Notes under the pieces: generated by a model | Told to the model about the DNA's origin: nothing | Seen by the model: the letters and a program-made list of their open reading frames with translations, nothing else | Database searches by the model: none | Origin: Macrothele yani | Taxonomy: Eukaryota; Arthropoda; Arachnida; Araneae; Macrothelidae | Direction: 5' to 3' | NCBI GenBank assembly: GCA_039090855.1 | Contig: CM077028.1 | Location: 65,849,054-65,913,053 of the forward strand | Length of the DNA: 64,000 bases | Part shown: positions 10,294 through 21,377 of the stretch, piece after piece | How positions within the stretch are numbered: position 1 is the first letter of the stretch | Layout of the letters: each line of letters begins with the position of its first letter | Program-made: the position numbers and the translations under genes

Positions 10294-11155
10294 TATATCA
10301 TCACCATTGTCAATCATTATGAGTCTACTGATGGATAAAGGTTTCCCCAAGTTTATTCAACAACGAACTGTCTTGGGACAGTCTCCTCTATACACTCATC
10401 TCCTACGTGGTCTTCTTCCAGGTCTTTTCCTGTCCCTTGAAACCCGGTCTGCCACTTCGGTGGCGCACTGGTCTAAGCGATGGCTTCTGATCATTCGTCC
10501 AAAAGGGGCCTGGGTTCAAATCCCGGTGAGGCATGGATGTTGTGCTTGTCCTACGGCACTACTGGTTCTCTCCTTCCCTGGAGCCCGTGGCCCTAAATTA
10601 GGGACGAGCGACTTCTAACGGTGGTCTGTTCTGACAACATTTCCAGCCCATTGCCATTTTAGGGATTTTATTCTGATCATGATGTCTTCCACTCTTATCA
10701 CTTTCCTTATCCACGAGTTCCTTTTTTTATCTTTCTTGGTTACACCAAGCTTGCATCTCTCCATGCTTCTTTCATTGTCTGCAGTCTTTGTATATCTTTT
10801 TTATGTAAGCTCCACGTTTCTGCTTCATACATTGGGAAGATACATTGATTAAACACTTTTCTTTTAAGATATAATGGCATATTGCTGTTAAGAATTTTAC
10901 TGTTTATTTCAAACGCTCTCCAACAAAGTTTTACAAGTCGATTAATTTCTTCATCAGTGTGACTCTCGCTTGATATCTGCTGCCCAAGGTAAATGTAGGA
11001 ATTTGTTATCTCCTGCTTTTCCCCATCAGCTGATAGATCTTCTTTCCTTGTAAAAGCATTGTACTTCAGGTTTGTCTCCTGAAAGCTCATTTTTAATCCC
11101 ATTTCTTTACCTTTCTCAGCAAGTTCCTGGATCATACTCTGCAGCTCTGAAGTAG
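10294..11155 (-). pseudogene. RTE LINE C-terminal fragment inside the hAT-like element
   Basis: Reverse strand from MIQELAEKGKE (11135) through YLGQQISSE and KRKVFNQCIFP to the tail region CATCACCATTGTCAATC near 10296. Equivalent to the last third of RTE copy B but clearly diverged. A tRNA-derived SINE splits it at about 10454-10625. No endonuclease or RT catalytic box is present. Confidence 0.88.
10454..10625 (+). repeat. tRNA-derived SINE, family S1
   Basis: Head GGTGGCGCACTGGTCTAAGC (A-box-like) and GGTTCAAATCCC (B box), then the family body with GAGGCATGGATGTTGTG and CTAAATTAGGGACG. Other S1 copies: 46945-47100, 50450-50660, 50987-51205, 60236-60448 (+) and 50256-50382 (-). Confidence 0.85.
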
Positions 11156-11315
11156 TATTTCAAAGACTTCTGAAGGGTTCCTTAAAATATTTGTTTTCAT
11201 TTCAAAAATAAAACTGGGCCAAAATCGGGTTTGGAACACGTTGATCCGACTCGTTTGGCCTGCAAGAAATTGTTAACCAGGTAACCCGCTGAACCCTGAC
11301 CCGTTTCTATCTGTG

Positions 11316-11810
11316 GTGTAGAGCATATTCTGTTGATACGGATTCATAAAGGTCACATTCTGCTGATACGGAACGCGTTTCCCGGAACTGAAAGGTCGGA
11401 TGTCCTCTAAGGATTATCTGATTGTTGTTCCCGAGTCCATCTTGCAATGGTGACTTTTTATCCAGAAAGTAACGGTTGTTTCATGGACGACAATGCTACC
11501 ACCCTTTGCTCAAGATGTGTTCAGCGAGCATGACAGCGACCTCCACCGTCTTCCCTAGTCACCGCAAAGCTCGTATCTGAATCCTATTTAGAATGTATGG
11601 AACATGTTAGAAAAACATATCCGGGAGCAAAGACTATTCCGTCAGATCTGAGCCACTTTGATGACTGTCTGGTGAACGCCTGGCATGCTGTATAGACGTA
11701 GATGCACTTCAGCACCTTGTGGAATATGTGCCAAACCGCACAGGTGCTGTAATTCGGGCTAAAGAAGGACCAAGCCGGTGCTGAATAAAAGTTTCTAATT
11801 CAGTGGCTAA
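11316..11810 (+). pseudogene. Tc1-like transposase, C-terminal part (split gene)
   Basis: Right piece of the gene begun at 9640. FMDDNATTLCSRCVQRA (about 11480) holds the second catalytic Asp; the region around 11580-11610 still resembles a NPIEHVW block in a shifted frame. Many frameshifts; nonfunctional. Confidence 0.75.
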
Positions 11811-12109
11811 TATGTGTACTTCGTGTTTGGAGAATAAATCGGTTAAAGTTCCACGTAAGTGTTGATTCCTTGGACTCCGTCCTTTAATTTTTTAATTAGT
11901 TAGTCAGATTTAGTTGATTACATTAGGTGTTCAACGAATAATTACCAAAGAGTTTAATGAGTTAACTACAACTTCAAAATAATTAAAACACTACAATATT
12001 CTGTAGCATGAACATCATTTCCTCCACTTTGCGTTGTCACAATCACACGAAAACTTAGCCACTTTGACGACAGACCATTCGAGTTACTAACACAAATATT
12101 TTTGGAAGT

Positions 12110-12890
12110 TTCGACATAGTTTCATTATTTCCTTTGATACCAGTAGATGAAGGGACAAGCTATCTGGAAAGAGCAGTAAAAAACTCAGGGCCATACCGAG
12201 ATGAAGTGGTAAAGAAAATCCGAGCTATATTGACTTTAGTAACCCAGCAGAAGCATTTTATGTTCAAGAAAAAGTGTAAAAACATATGAAAGGGACCCGG
12301 TTGGAATCACCTATTTCTAGTGCTTCGGCAGAAGCAATATTACGTCTGTTACAGAAAAAACAATACTGTACTTCATAGCTCCTAGAATAAACCCAAAATT
12401 TGGCTCAGATATATCGACCACATTTTCTTTATCTTTCCACGTAGCAGGTATTAATAAACAGATTTTTTTTTTCAGTTTGCTCAACAGTACCCTAATAATA
12501 TTACCTTCACCTCCGATTTAGAAGGAAATGGGAAAATATCTTTCCTAGATATCTTACTATCCACAAATTGTACCTATTTGTTAGATGTTCAAGTGTACTA
12601 CAAACCAATAGCGAATCTCAACATCATTCGTTCAAACACTCCATGAGCGAAATCTTACAAAACCGCTGTATTCAGATCATGGATGCGCAGGGATCTAACA
12701 TCATGCTGAAATGATAGTTCGAAAAAATCAGGAAGTTCCCAACATAATAAAAAAAGGAATCTCAGCACGTTTTCAAGAATCGTAACTACGCAACGTATTT
12801 CAAAAGATGAAAAGAGCCTATTAAAAGCAACACAAAGGAAGTGGACACGAAATTTCTTGGCTGCATTTAGTATGTACTTCAACTCTCATT
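12110..12890 (+). pseudogene. Canonical Penelope-like element RT fragment
   Basis: A second, different PLE. Blocks in order: VKKIRAILTLVTQQKHFMF (about 12205), ESPISSASAEAILRLL (12307-12350), a YIDD equivalent that reads YIDH (12410-12421), then NNITFTSDLEGNGKISFLD (12495-12560) and VQVYYKPI. These fit the RT palm and thumb of canonical PLEs. The catalytic Asp-to-His change, stops and frameshifts make it a relic. No GIY-YIG domain is visible downstream. Confidence 0.75.
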
Positions 12891-13023
12891 CTGTGTTACT
12901 AATTTGCATGTTTTAAAGAAACATGGTATTGATGCTGCACTCAAGTGATCAAGATCTATTGTTAAATTATTAACTACAAGTATATAAAACACAAACGAAG
13001 ATTGCTGCAAGGGTTTACACCGT

Positions 13024-13610
13024 TATAACGAAGTAAATATTTCCGTCATTTTTGGTCCACGCTAAGGAACGAACCCGAGCCACTTATTCCAGAACATGTC
13101 GCTCTATCAACTGAGCCACGCAGACGTTCGTTCTCCCTGCTATCTGCCTTTATGTCGTGTGCGTCCTGCGGGGTAGGCATGTCATACCTCCCCACCCCCC
13201 GAAAGAGGGCAGGGGGCATGGCCCACGGGTCAGCCGTGACCATGAATTGCCGTAGGCAGCCATCCGCTGTAGAACGTGCTCTTGAAAACTCCCAGTCAAT
13301 CTAGTGTGTGGAATGCAACATCACACGCATTTTTTCGAAGCGCTGAAGAAGGGATTCTCTTATTTTCCTACCTCGCGGTGTGGAAAGAACATCACACCAT
13401 TGCGAGATCTTGATCGGCCGGGTCATCCGGGAAGTTCGGGCGCCATTATAACGAAGTAAATTTCTCCGTCATTTTTGGTCCACGCCGGGGATCGAACCCG
13501 GGTCCACTTATTCCGGAACAAGTCGCTCTACCACCTGAGCTACGCAGACGTTCGTTCTCGCTGCTATCTGCCTTTATGTCGTGCGCGTCCTGCGGGGCAG
13601 GCACGTCACA
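13024..13610 (-). mobile_element. Mini-LTR (TRIM-like) element, two-LTR copy
   Basis: The cleanest copy. On the reverse strand: LTR 13447-13610, one spacer base, primer-site motif 13434-13445, about 245-bp internal region, purine tract GGGGGGTGGGGAGG, LTR 13024-13186. The target duplication is CCGT on both sides (13020-13023 and 13611-13614), 4 bp as with LTR-element integrases. The LTRs differ at several positions, so the insertion is not young. The internal region holds two GTGTGATGTT...CACAC stem-loops and a short frame with MVTADPWAMPPALFRG, conserved in the other copies but too short to assign. Confidence 0.85.
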
Positions 13611-13981
13611 CCGTTCTCCTCAAATACCCGGTTTTCTCGATAAAGTCCTACGTCGGCATGACGTAAAAATGTGCAACATGAAGATCATGTGAGGGATATA
13701 CTTCCGTATGACTCTCATATCATCCTTAGGGAAAGGAACAACTGCTTCAGCAAAAGAAGTACTATGCAATGCAGCAGTTCCGTAGTGGAAAGGAAGGAAA
13801 CTGGTGTGCCCCGTTTATAATTTTCAAGAGAACCGCTATCAGAAAGACTGTGGAAGTTATCGCATGATATGATATCTGTAATGATGGTGTGTCTCTCGAA
13901 CTTCAGTCACTGTAGAACTTCATCATGCACAAACGCTGACCTCGAAACTAACAAAGACCATGATTTGATGTCTTCGCCATA
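13611..13981. other. Intergenic stretch without recognised features
   Basis: No domain, RNA gene or repeat recognised between the mini-LTR element and the next Tc1. Confidence 0.5.
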
Positions 13982-15177
13982 CACAGTCGTATGAGAAAAA
14001 CATGACCACCTACCTAATAATAGGAATAACCACACTTGGCTCAGATGACAGTGGCGAGACGGGGTGGCATGGGCTCAATGAGGCCCTGGAAATTCGCCTG
14101 AGGCGCACGTGCACATTCGGACTGCAGCAGAGGACGGCGGTGGTCCCGGAGAAAACGTGGTTGTGGGCCGGCACGCCGAACCTGTCGATGCAAATAGTAG
14201 TACAAGGGCTATATGGGATTGAGGTCCGGCGATTTTTCCGACCAAGGGAGAACGGAGACATCGCTGTTGTGTTAATGGAACCAATTACACACCCTTTTAA
14301 CGACGTGGCACGGCGCATTGTCGTGTAGGTAGACACCATCACCACCAGGGTAAACGTCCAACATGAAGGGATGGTTAGGTAGCCATTGGTGTTCGGGGAC
14401 CGATTCAGTGTTACCAGCGGTCCCAGGAAAACATCCCCCAGACATACACACTGCTACCGCCGGCCTGTACTTGTCCGACAAGCGAGTCTGGGTGTTGGTT
14501 CTCCTGTGTCTGACGCCGTATCCGCCACCACCCATCACTTCTGTGGAGTAGAAACCTCGATTCATCCAAAAAAGACAAACTTTTTCCACTCATCCACTGT
14601 CCAATGAAGGTAGTCCAATGCGAACTGCAGGCGTCGTTGCCGATGGACCTGGGCTAACATGGACGCCTTGACGCAGCGTCGACTCCTGAAACCCATGCGT
14701 AACCGGGTTCGCTGTACTGTTATCGGAGACACGTACCTGGGTGCCCCAGCGTTCATTTCTGTGGTCAATTGCTGCATTGTTGCGCGTCAATTGTCCTTTA
14801 CCAGTCGATGGAGGCGACGTTATCCTCTGGGGTCGATGGCCTTTGGGGCTCCACAGTTATGACGTCGGGAGATACTCAGCGTACCAGCGGTCAATTCTTG
14901 GTACACGCTTACTACAGCACCTCGCGAACAGCCCATGACGTCTGCTGTTCCTGAAATGCTTCTTCCCTTGACGCGGTGGCCGATGATCATTTCTTTTCGA
15001 ACGTCTGTCAAAACACTACATCTGCCCATTGTACTTACATCGCGCGCTATGGCTCATTTGTCCTGGCCGGCCGCTTATATCTCCGTGTGGTCCACCTTAT
15101 CACGTACACTATGCCATGCTGTCGGGAGGGTACACTGTGATTCCGGGGGTGGTCATATTATTCTGATACGACAGATC
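13982..15177 (-). mobile_element. Tc1-like element, near complete
   Basis: 1.2 kb, with inverted ends: CGTATGAGAAAAACATGACC near 13988 matches the inverted CGTATCAGAATAATATGACC ending near 15170 at nearly all positions, and TA flanks both sides (13980-13981, 15178-15179). It contains one decayed transposase gene. The terminus type (ATGACCACC) is shared with the fragment at 40130. Confidence 0.75.
14040..15029 (-). pseudogene. Tc1-like transposase with DD36-type spacing
   Basis: Starts MGRCSVLTDVRKEM (start codon at 15029) with a helix-turn-helix region (SISGTADVMGCSRGAV). Frameshifts then spread it over several frames: TMQQLTTEMNAGAPR, DYLHWTVDEWKK, the first catalytic Asp in DESRFLLHRSDG, the second in LHDNAPCHVV. 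The block SPDLNPI is followed by TAG in place of the catalytic Glu, and an in-frame TAA precedes it near 14270. I count 36 residues from the second Asp to the Glu position. Confidence 0.85.
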
Positions 15178-15344
15178 TATGTAATGACCATCGCAAATTC
15201 ATGTGTATGTTTGCGTTGTTATGTTTATGTTATTTGAACTCTAGTTCTGTTTTTTAGGTTTTAGTTTTAAACTTCAAATGGGTTATATATTCATCTATTG
15301 TAACTTTCCTTGATAAAGTAGTCTCCCGATGGCACGGGGAAAAC

Positions 15345-18300
15345 TAGGCGAATAAAAATATCGTTGGTTACTATGACAATTACCGATTAATGAGAGTTTA
15401 GTGTATTTTCAGTTTTAGTATCGTGACAGTTATTAGTATCGTGACGTAAATTAGTTATTAGTATCGTGACGTGAATTTGTTATTAGTATCGTGACGTGAA
15501 TTAGTTATTAGTATCGTGACGTGAATTAGTATCGTGAACTAAAATATCGTTGTTACTATGACAATTACCGATTAATGAGAGTTTAGTGTCTTTTCAGTTT
15601 TAGTATCGTGACAGTTTTTAGTATCGTGACGTCAATTAGTTATTAGTATCGTGACGTGAATTAGTATCGTGAATTAAAATATCGTTGTTACTATGACAGT
15701 TACCGATTAATGAGAGTTTAGTGTTACTTCAGTTTTAGCATCGTGACAGTTATTAGTATCGTGACGTGAATTAGTTATTAGTATCGTGACGTGAATTAGT
15801 TATTAGTATCGTGACGTGAATTAGTATCGTGAATTAAAATATCGTTGTTACTATGACAATTACCGATTAATGAGAGTTTAGTGTCTTTTTAGTTTTAGTA
15901 TCGTGACAGTTATTAGTATCGTGACGTGAATTAGTTATTAGCATCGGGACGTGAATTAGTTATTAGTATCGTGACGTGAATTAGTAGCGTGAATTAAAAT
16001 ATTGTTGTTACTATGAAAATTGACGATTAATGAGAGTTTAGTGTCTTTTCAGTTTTAGTATCGTGACAGTTATTAGTATCGTGACGTGAATTAGTATCGT
16101 GAATTAAAATATCGTTGTTACTATGACAATTACCGATTAATGAGAGTTTAGTGTCTTTTCAGTTTTAGTATCGTGACGTGAATTAGTTATTAGTATCGTG
16201 ACGTGAATTAGTTATCAGTATCGTGACGTGAATTTGTTATTAGTATCGTGACGTGAATTAGTTATTAGTATCGTGACGTGAATTAGTATCGTGAATTAAA
16301 ATACCGTTGTTACTATGACAATTACCGATTAATGAGAGTTTAGTGTTTTTTCAGTTTTAGTATCGTGACTGTTATTAGTATCGTGACGTAAATTAGTTAT
16401 TAGTGTCGTGACGGGAATTAGTATCGTGAATTAAAATATCGTTGTTACTATGACAATTACCGATTAATGAGAGTTTAGTGTCTTTTCAGTTTTAGTATCG
16501 TGACTGTTATTAGTATCGTGACGTAAATTAGTTATTAGTGTCGTGACGGGAATTAGTATCGTGAATTAAAATATCGTTGTTACTATGACAATTACCGATT
16601 AATGAGAGTTTAGTGTCTTTTCAGTTTTAGTATCGTGACAGTTATGCGTATCGTGACGTGAATTAGTTATTAGTATCGTGACGTATATTAGTATCGTGAA
16701 TTAAAATATCGTTGTTACTATGACAATTACCGATTAATGTGAGTTTAGTGTCTTTTCAGTTTTAGTATCGTGACAGTTATTAGTATCGTGACGTGAATTA
16801 GTTATTAGTATCGTGACGTATATTAGTATCGTGAATTAAAATATCGTTGTTGCTATGAAAATTACCGATTAATGAGAGTTTTGTGTCTTTTCAATTTTAG
16901 TATCGTGACAGTTATTAGTATCGTGACGTGATTTAGTTATTAGTATCGTGACGTGAATTAGTATCGTGAAATTAAAATATCGTTGTTGCTATGACAAATA
17001 CCGATTAATGAGATTTTGTCTTTTTAGTTTTAGTATCGTGACAGTTATTAGTATCGTGACGTGATTTAGTTATTAGTATCGTGACGTGAATTAGTATCGT
17101 AAATTAAAATATCGTTGTTACTATGACAAATACCGATTAATGAAAATTTAGTGTCTTTTCAGTTTTAGTATCGTGACAGTTATTACTATCGTGACGTGAA
17201 TTAGTTATTAGTATCGTGACGTGAATTAGTATCGTGAATTAAAATATCGTTGTTACTATGACAATTACCGATTAATGAGAGTTTAGTGTCTTTTCAGTTT
17301 TAGTATCGTGACAGTTATTACTATCGTGACGTGAATTAGTTATTAGTATCGTGACGTGAATTAGTTATTAGTATCGTGACGTGAATTAGTTATTAGTATC
17401 GTGACGTGAATTAAAATATCGTTGTTACTATGACAATTACCGATTAATGAGAGTTTAGTGTCTTTTCAGTTTTAGTATCGTGACAGTTATTAGTATCGTG
17501 ACGTGAATTAGTTATTAGTATCGTGACGTGAATTAGTATCATGAATTAAAATATCGTTGTTGCTATGAAAATTACCGATTAATGAGATTTTGTCTTTTTA
17601 GTTTTAGTATGAGATTTTGTCTTTTTAGTTTTAGTATGATTTAGTTATTAGTATCGTGACGTGAATTAGTATCGTAAAATAAAATATCGTTGTTACTATG
17701 ACAAATACCGATTAATGAAAATTTAGTGTCTTTTCAGTTTTAGTATCGTGACAGTTATTAGTATCGTGACGTGAATTAGTATCGTGAATTAAAATATCGT
17801 TGTTACTATGACAATTACCGATTAATGAGAGTTTAGTGTATTTTCAGTTTTAGTATCGTGACAGTTATTACTATCGTGACGTGAATTAGTTATTAGTATC
17901 GTGACGTGAATTAGTATCGTGAATTAAAATATCGTTGTTACTATGACAATTACCGATTAATGAGAGTTTCGTGTCTTTTCAGTTTTAGTATCGTGACAGT
18001 TATTACTATCGTGACGTGAATTAGTTATTAGTATCGTGACGTGAATTAGTTATTAGTATCGTGACGTGAATTAGTTATTAGTATCGTGACGTGAATTAGT
18101 TATTAGTATCGTGACGTGAATTAGTATCGTGAATTAAAATATCGTTGTTACTATGACAGTTACCGATTAATGAGAGTTTAGTGTCTTTTCAGTTTTAGTA
18201 TCGTGACAGTTATTAGTATCGTGACGTGAATTAGTATCGTGAATTAAAATATCGTTGTTACTATGACAATTACCGATTAATGAGAGTTTCGTGTCTTTTC

Positions 18301-18873
18301 AGTTTTAGTATCGTGACGTGAATTAGTTATAAGTATCGTGACGTGAATTAGTTATTAGTATCGTGACGTGAATTAGTTATTAGTATCGTGACGTGAATTA
18401 GTTATTAGTATCGTGACGTGAATTAGTTATTAGTATCGTGACGTGAATTAGTATCGTGAATTAAAATATCGTTGTTACTATGACAGTTACCGATTAATGA
18501 GAGTTTAGTGTCTTTTCAGTTTTAGTATCGTAACAGTTATTAGTATCGTGACGTGAATTAGTTATTAGTATCGTGACGTGAATTAGTATCGTGAATTAAA
18601 ATATCGTTGTTACTATGACAATTACCGATTAATGAGAGTTTAGTGTCTTTTCAGTCTTAGTATCGTGACGTGAATTAGTTATTAGTATAGTGACGTGAAT
18701 TGGTATCGTGAATTAAAATATCGTTGTTACTATGACAATTACCGATTAATGAGAGTTTAGTGGCTTTTCAGTTATTAGTATCGTGACGGTACTAAAACTT
18801 TAGTATCGTGACAGTAATTAGTATCGTGACAGTAATTAGTATCGTGACAGTAATTAGTATCGTGACGGTAGTC
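15345..18873. repeat. Nested tandem satellite, 3.5 kb
   Basis: About 24 outer units, each beginning AATATCGTTGTTACTATGAC, then ATTACCGATTAATGAGAG, a TTTCAGTTTTAGTATCGTGA stretch, and a variable run (one to about six) of the 25-bp monomer TTATTAGTATCGTGACGTG plus AATTAG. Outer starts fall near 15360, 15548, 15680, 15840, 16002, 16110, 16302 and so on to 18719. The right edge degenerates into an 18-bp repeat (CGTGACAGTAATTAGTAT) at 18790-18873. Low divergence between units indicates recent homogenisation. No reading frame. Confidence 0.95.
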
Positions 18874-19479
18874 TGCTTGCTGACTTCACTGTGATTACGT
18901 TCTCTTTGTGATTCGGGCTAACTTTCTTCTGGATTGATTCATTTTGGTACGTTTCCTGATAAAACATCGCAGAAGAAAAACGGAAGCCATACTCTTCAGT
19001 TCATATGAAAGGCATTAATGTTCGGGTGACGTAGATGCCAGAATTTACTTTCATGAATGTGATCAAATATTTCACCAAGAATTTTCTACGATAATATATA
19101 CGAATATCGGTGAAATTCTGATATCTGACTCAGCATGAAATGTCATCCGTAATAAGCATCACTTTCTCCGAAAGGCGATGCCCTGTGTTGAACCAAAAAG
19201 TGGGAAATCCAAATTCAACTTCCTCCAGCAGTGTACGTTTCTCACGTTCCCTCGAAAGTAATTTAGATGAGGCAATAGCTAATTCCTCACAAAATAATAA
19301 ATTCCTAATACATTTTGTTAAACACGAAAAAACAAAAAAGGCAAGGGCAGGAAATAGTAATGCGATTTCCATCCAAATAGACAAGCAACATTGTAAGCGT
19401 AGTTATGCAAACGATCCCAATGTCGACCTCATTTGGTAAAACCTGAAGCTGTTATAATAGCGTGATTGCGCTCGTGATA
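18874..19479. other. Intergenic stretch without recognised features
   Basis: A 99-codon frame at 19140-19439 (+) has no recognisable domain and no homologue I know; I leave it uncalled. Confidence 0.5.
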
Positions 19480-19673
19480 ATCTTCAGCTAACTGACTTCG
19501 ATAAAGGACGTATTATATTTGCCTGTATCGAATGAAATCCACTGGTGTATTGATTCTTTATATTTTCTTACAGGTTGGCCAACGCAATGCCACAGTGTCC
19601 ATTGCTAATGTATACGGTAGATGAGAAAAGGTACAAACAACCGTTGGTTTGGAGGTGGTCGACCTAGGGGGAC

Positions 19674-20905
19674 TAAAGATGAGTTCGGGCTCAATTTTAG
19701 GAGCCCGGGCACGGATTCTTGGAATGTTTTTCTTATCAAGGCTTGCATATATGCATTATACACTGGCCAAAGATATGGCCCAAGCAAGGATTAGTTTAAA
19801 TATCCTTAGTTTGAAAAGTTTAGTTCAGTTAATCCACTTCACAATATTAATATGTTTTTAGAAATATTACGCATAAAGCCAAATGTTCTAAAATGTGGAT
19901 TTGAAAATAAATAAATAATCAACGTGCCCTTCGACCGTATCAGGGGAATCAGGAATTTTGGTAAAACCTGAAGAAAAGAAAATCGTTTAGAAACAGAAAA
20001 TTCCATTCGTTATTTCTAAATTCAATTTTATTTTGAATAAATTGCATTATAAAACGCACAGCACCGTACAGACAGTTGCAACTGTTTGAAATTTTGACTC
20101 TAAAAAACTAATATTGGCAATATAATTTACATATAGGCTAATTGGTAAAGGTAGTTTAGAGTGATGTAGTAGAATATAAAAAAATGCATGTAAGGAAATT
20201 TGCAAAATAAAAAAAAAAAAAGAACGTAAAAGCATTCCAGTCCAGATTATTCTGCAATTTGTAACATTAACAAAGCTTTGCGCTTAATAGTATAATAATC
20301 ACAATGTTATCATATGTGTGTGCAGTTTCCAGATCAAGTTCATCAGGAAAAAAGAGAGAGAAAGAATTGCATCCAATGCCTCAGCGCTTCAACTTGATCT
20401 TCTTTTCTCTAAAACTCGACCTGCTGCACTAAAAACCAACGTCACCCCACAAATCGCGGGAATGAGGAAATTTAAAAAATAAATAACAATACTTCTAACT
20501 GCACAATTTTGGAAATCAATACATCATTTTAAAGATAAGATTCTTGATGTTTAATGAAATACAAAAACTCGTAATGTGATTTTTTCCCAGTTTTTCGATA
20601 CCAGACCTCCTTAAACTAATCGTTGCTTGGGCCATATCTTTAGACAATGTATAATGCAAGTCTTGCTAAGCAAAATTTGTCTTGCAATGGCAGCTAGCTT
20701 AGGAAACTGAAAATCCTTCCACCATGGTAACAAATCCACAGTGAAATTCAACACGTGTAATTCAACCGGGCTCGGAATTACACGTGTTGAATTAATTACG
20801 GTAATAAAATTCAAGACTTGTAATTCCGAGCCCGGGCCCGGGTTTTACGGTAGTAAATGAATTCTGAGCCCGTCCGAGCCCGGGCCGGAACCGAGCTCAT
20901 CTCTA
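19674..20905. mobile_element. hAT-like nonautonomous element
   Basis: 1,232 bp with inverted ends TAAAGATGAGTTCGGGCTC and, on the other strand, TAGAGATGAGCTCGGTTCC. A perfect 8-bp target duplication AGGGGGAC lies at 19666-19673 and 20906-20913. The interior is AT-rich with GC-rich CCCGGGC blocks near the ends and no transposase frame, so it would need a hAT transposase supplied elsewhere. Confidence 0.85.
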
Positions 20906-21377
20906 AGGGGGACTACAGGACGAAGAGGCCGTTGGATCAGGCCACAGGCTCTTACAGAACCGAAAGCCGCGCTCTCAGTTATTAGAAGAGCTGCAATACA
21001 GAGCAAGAGTCTCCCAATCATAATGCAAACCATTTCCAACCGTCAACAGGAAGTAGGCTTGCTCGCACGACATCGATATCGCGTTTTCTATCACCGACCC
21101 CTGCTCACTGGCATCAGCACTTCCAGTGGTGCTGCTTTCGAGCAACTTGGGTTGCAGAATGACGTCGTGTAGCGTACAGTGATAAGCCTGTCACCTACTT
21201 TCAACCTGGTCGTCTCTAGATTCACGTGTTGCGCTGATTGGTTAACGCAACAATTCAGGGAATGTCGTTTGAACGACAAACCACCCGAACAGCAAGCATC
21301 CTGGTTTGGAGACCTACCATCTATGATTCGCCCGATAATTTAGTATTTATTATAGGAACTTTGACATCTTGGATGTA

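Larger units (their letters stand above)
10224..11315. mobile_element. hAT-like nonautonomous element carrying RTE sequence, copy 1
   Basis: Ends are inverted: CAGAGTTGGAAACGG at 10224 and, on the other strand, CACAGATAGAAACGGGTC from 11315. CAGNG-type termini plus 8-bp duplications are hAT features. Flanks are GTGTAGGG (10216-10223) and GTGTAGAG (11316-11323), 7 of 8 identical. The interior is mostly a reverse-strand RTE 3' fragment with about 75-150 bp of element-specific sequence at each side. A second element with the same ends and same RTE content is at 47316-48393. Confidence 0.75.

Noticed and set aside
13982..15177. Forward-strand frames 14002-15237 as genes
   Set aside because: They are antisense shadows of the reverse-strand transposase.
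15345..18873. CRISPR array
   Set aside because: Repeats are contiguous without unique spacers, and the window is eukaryotic.
19140..19439. 99-codon frame as a gene
   Set aside because: No domain, no neighbour support; its reverse strand is equally open.
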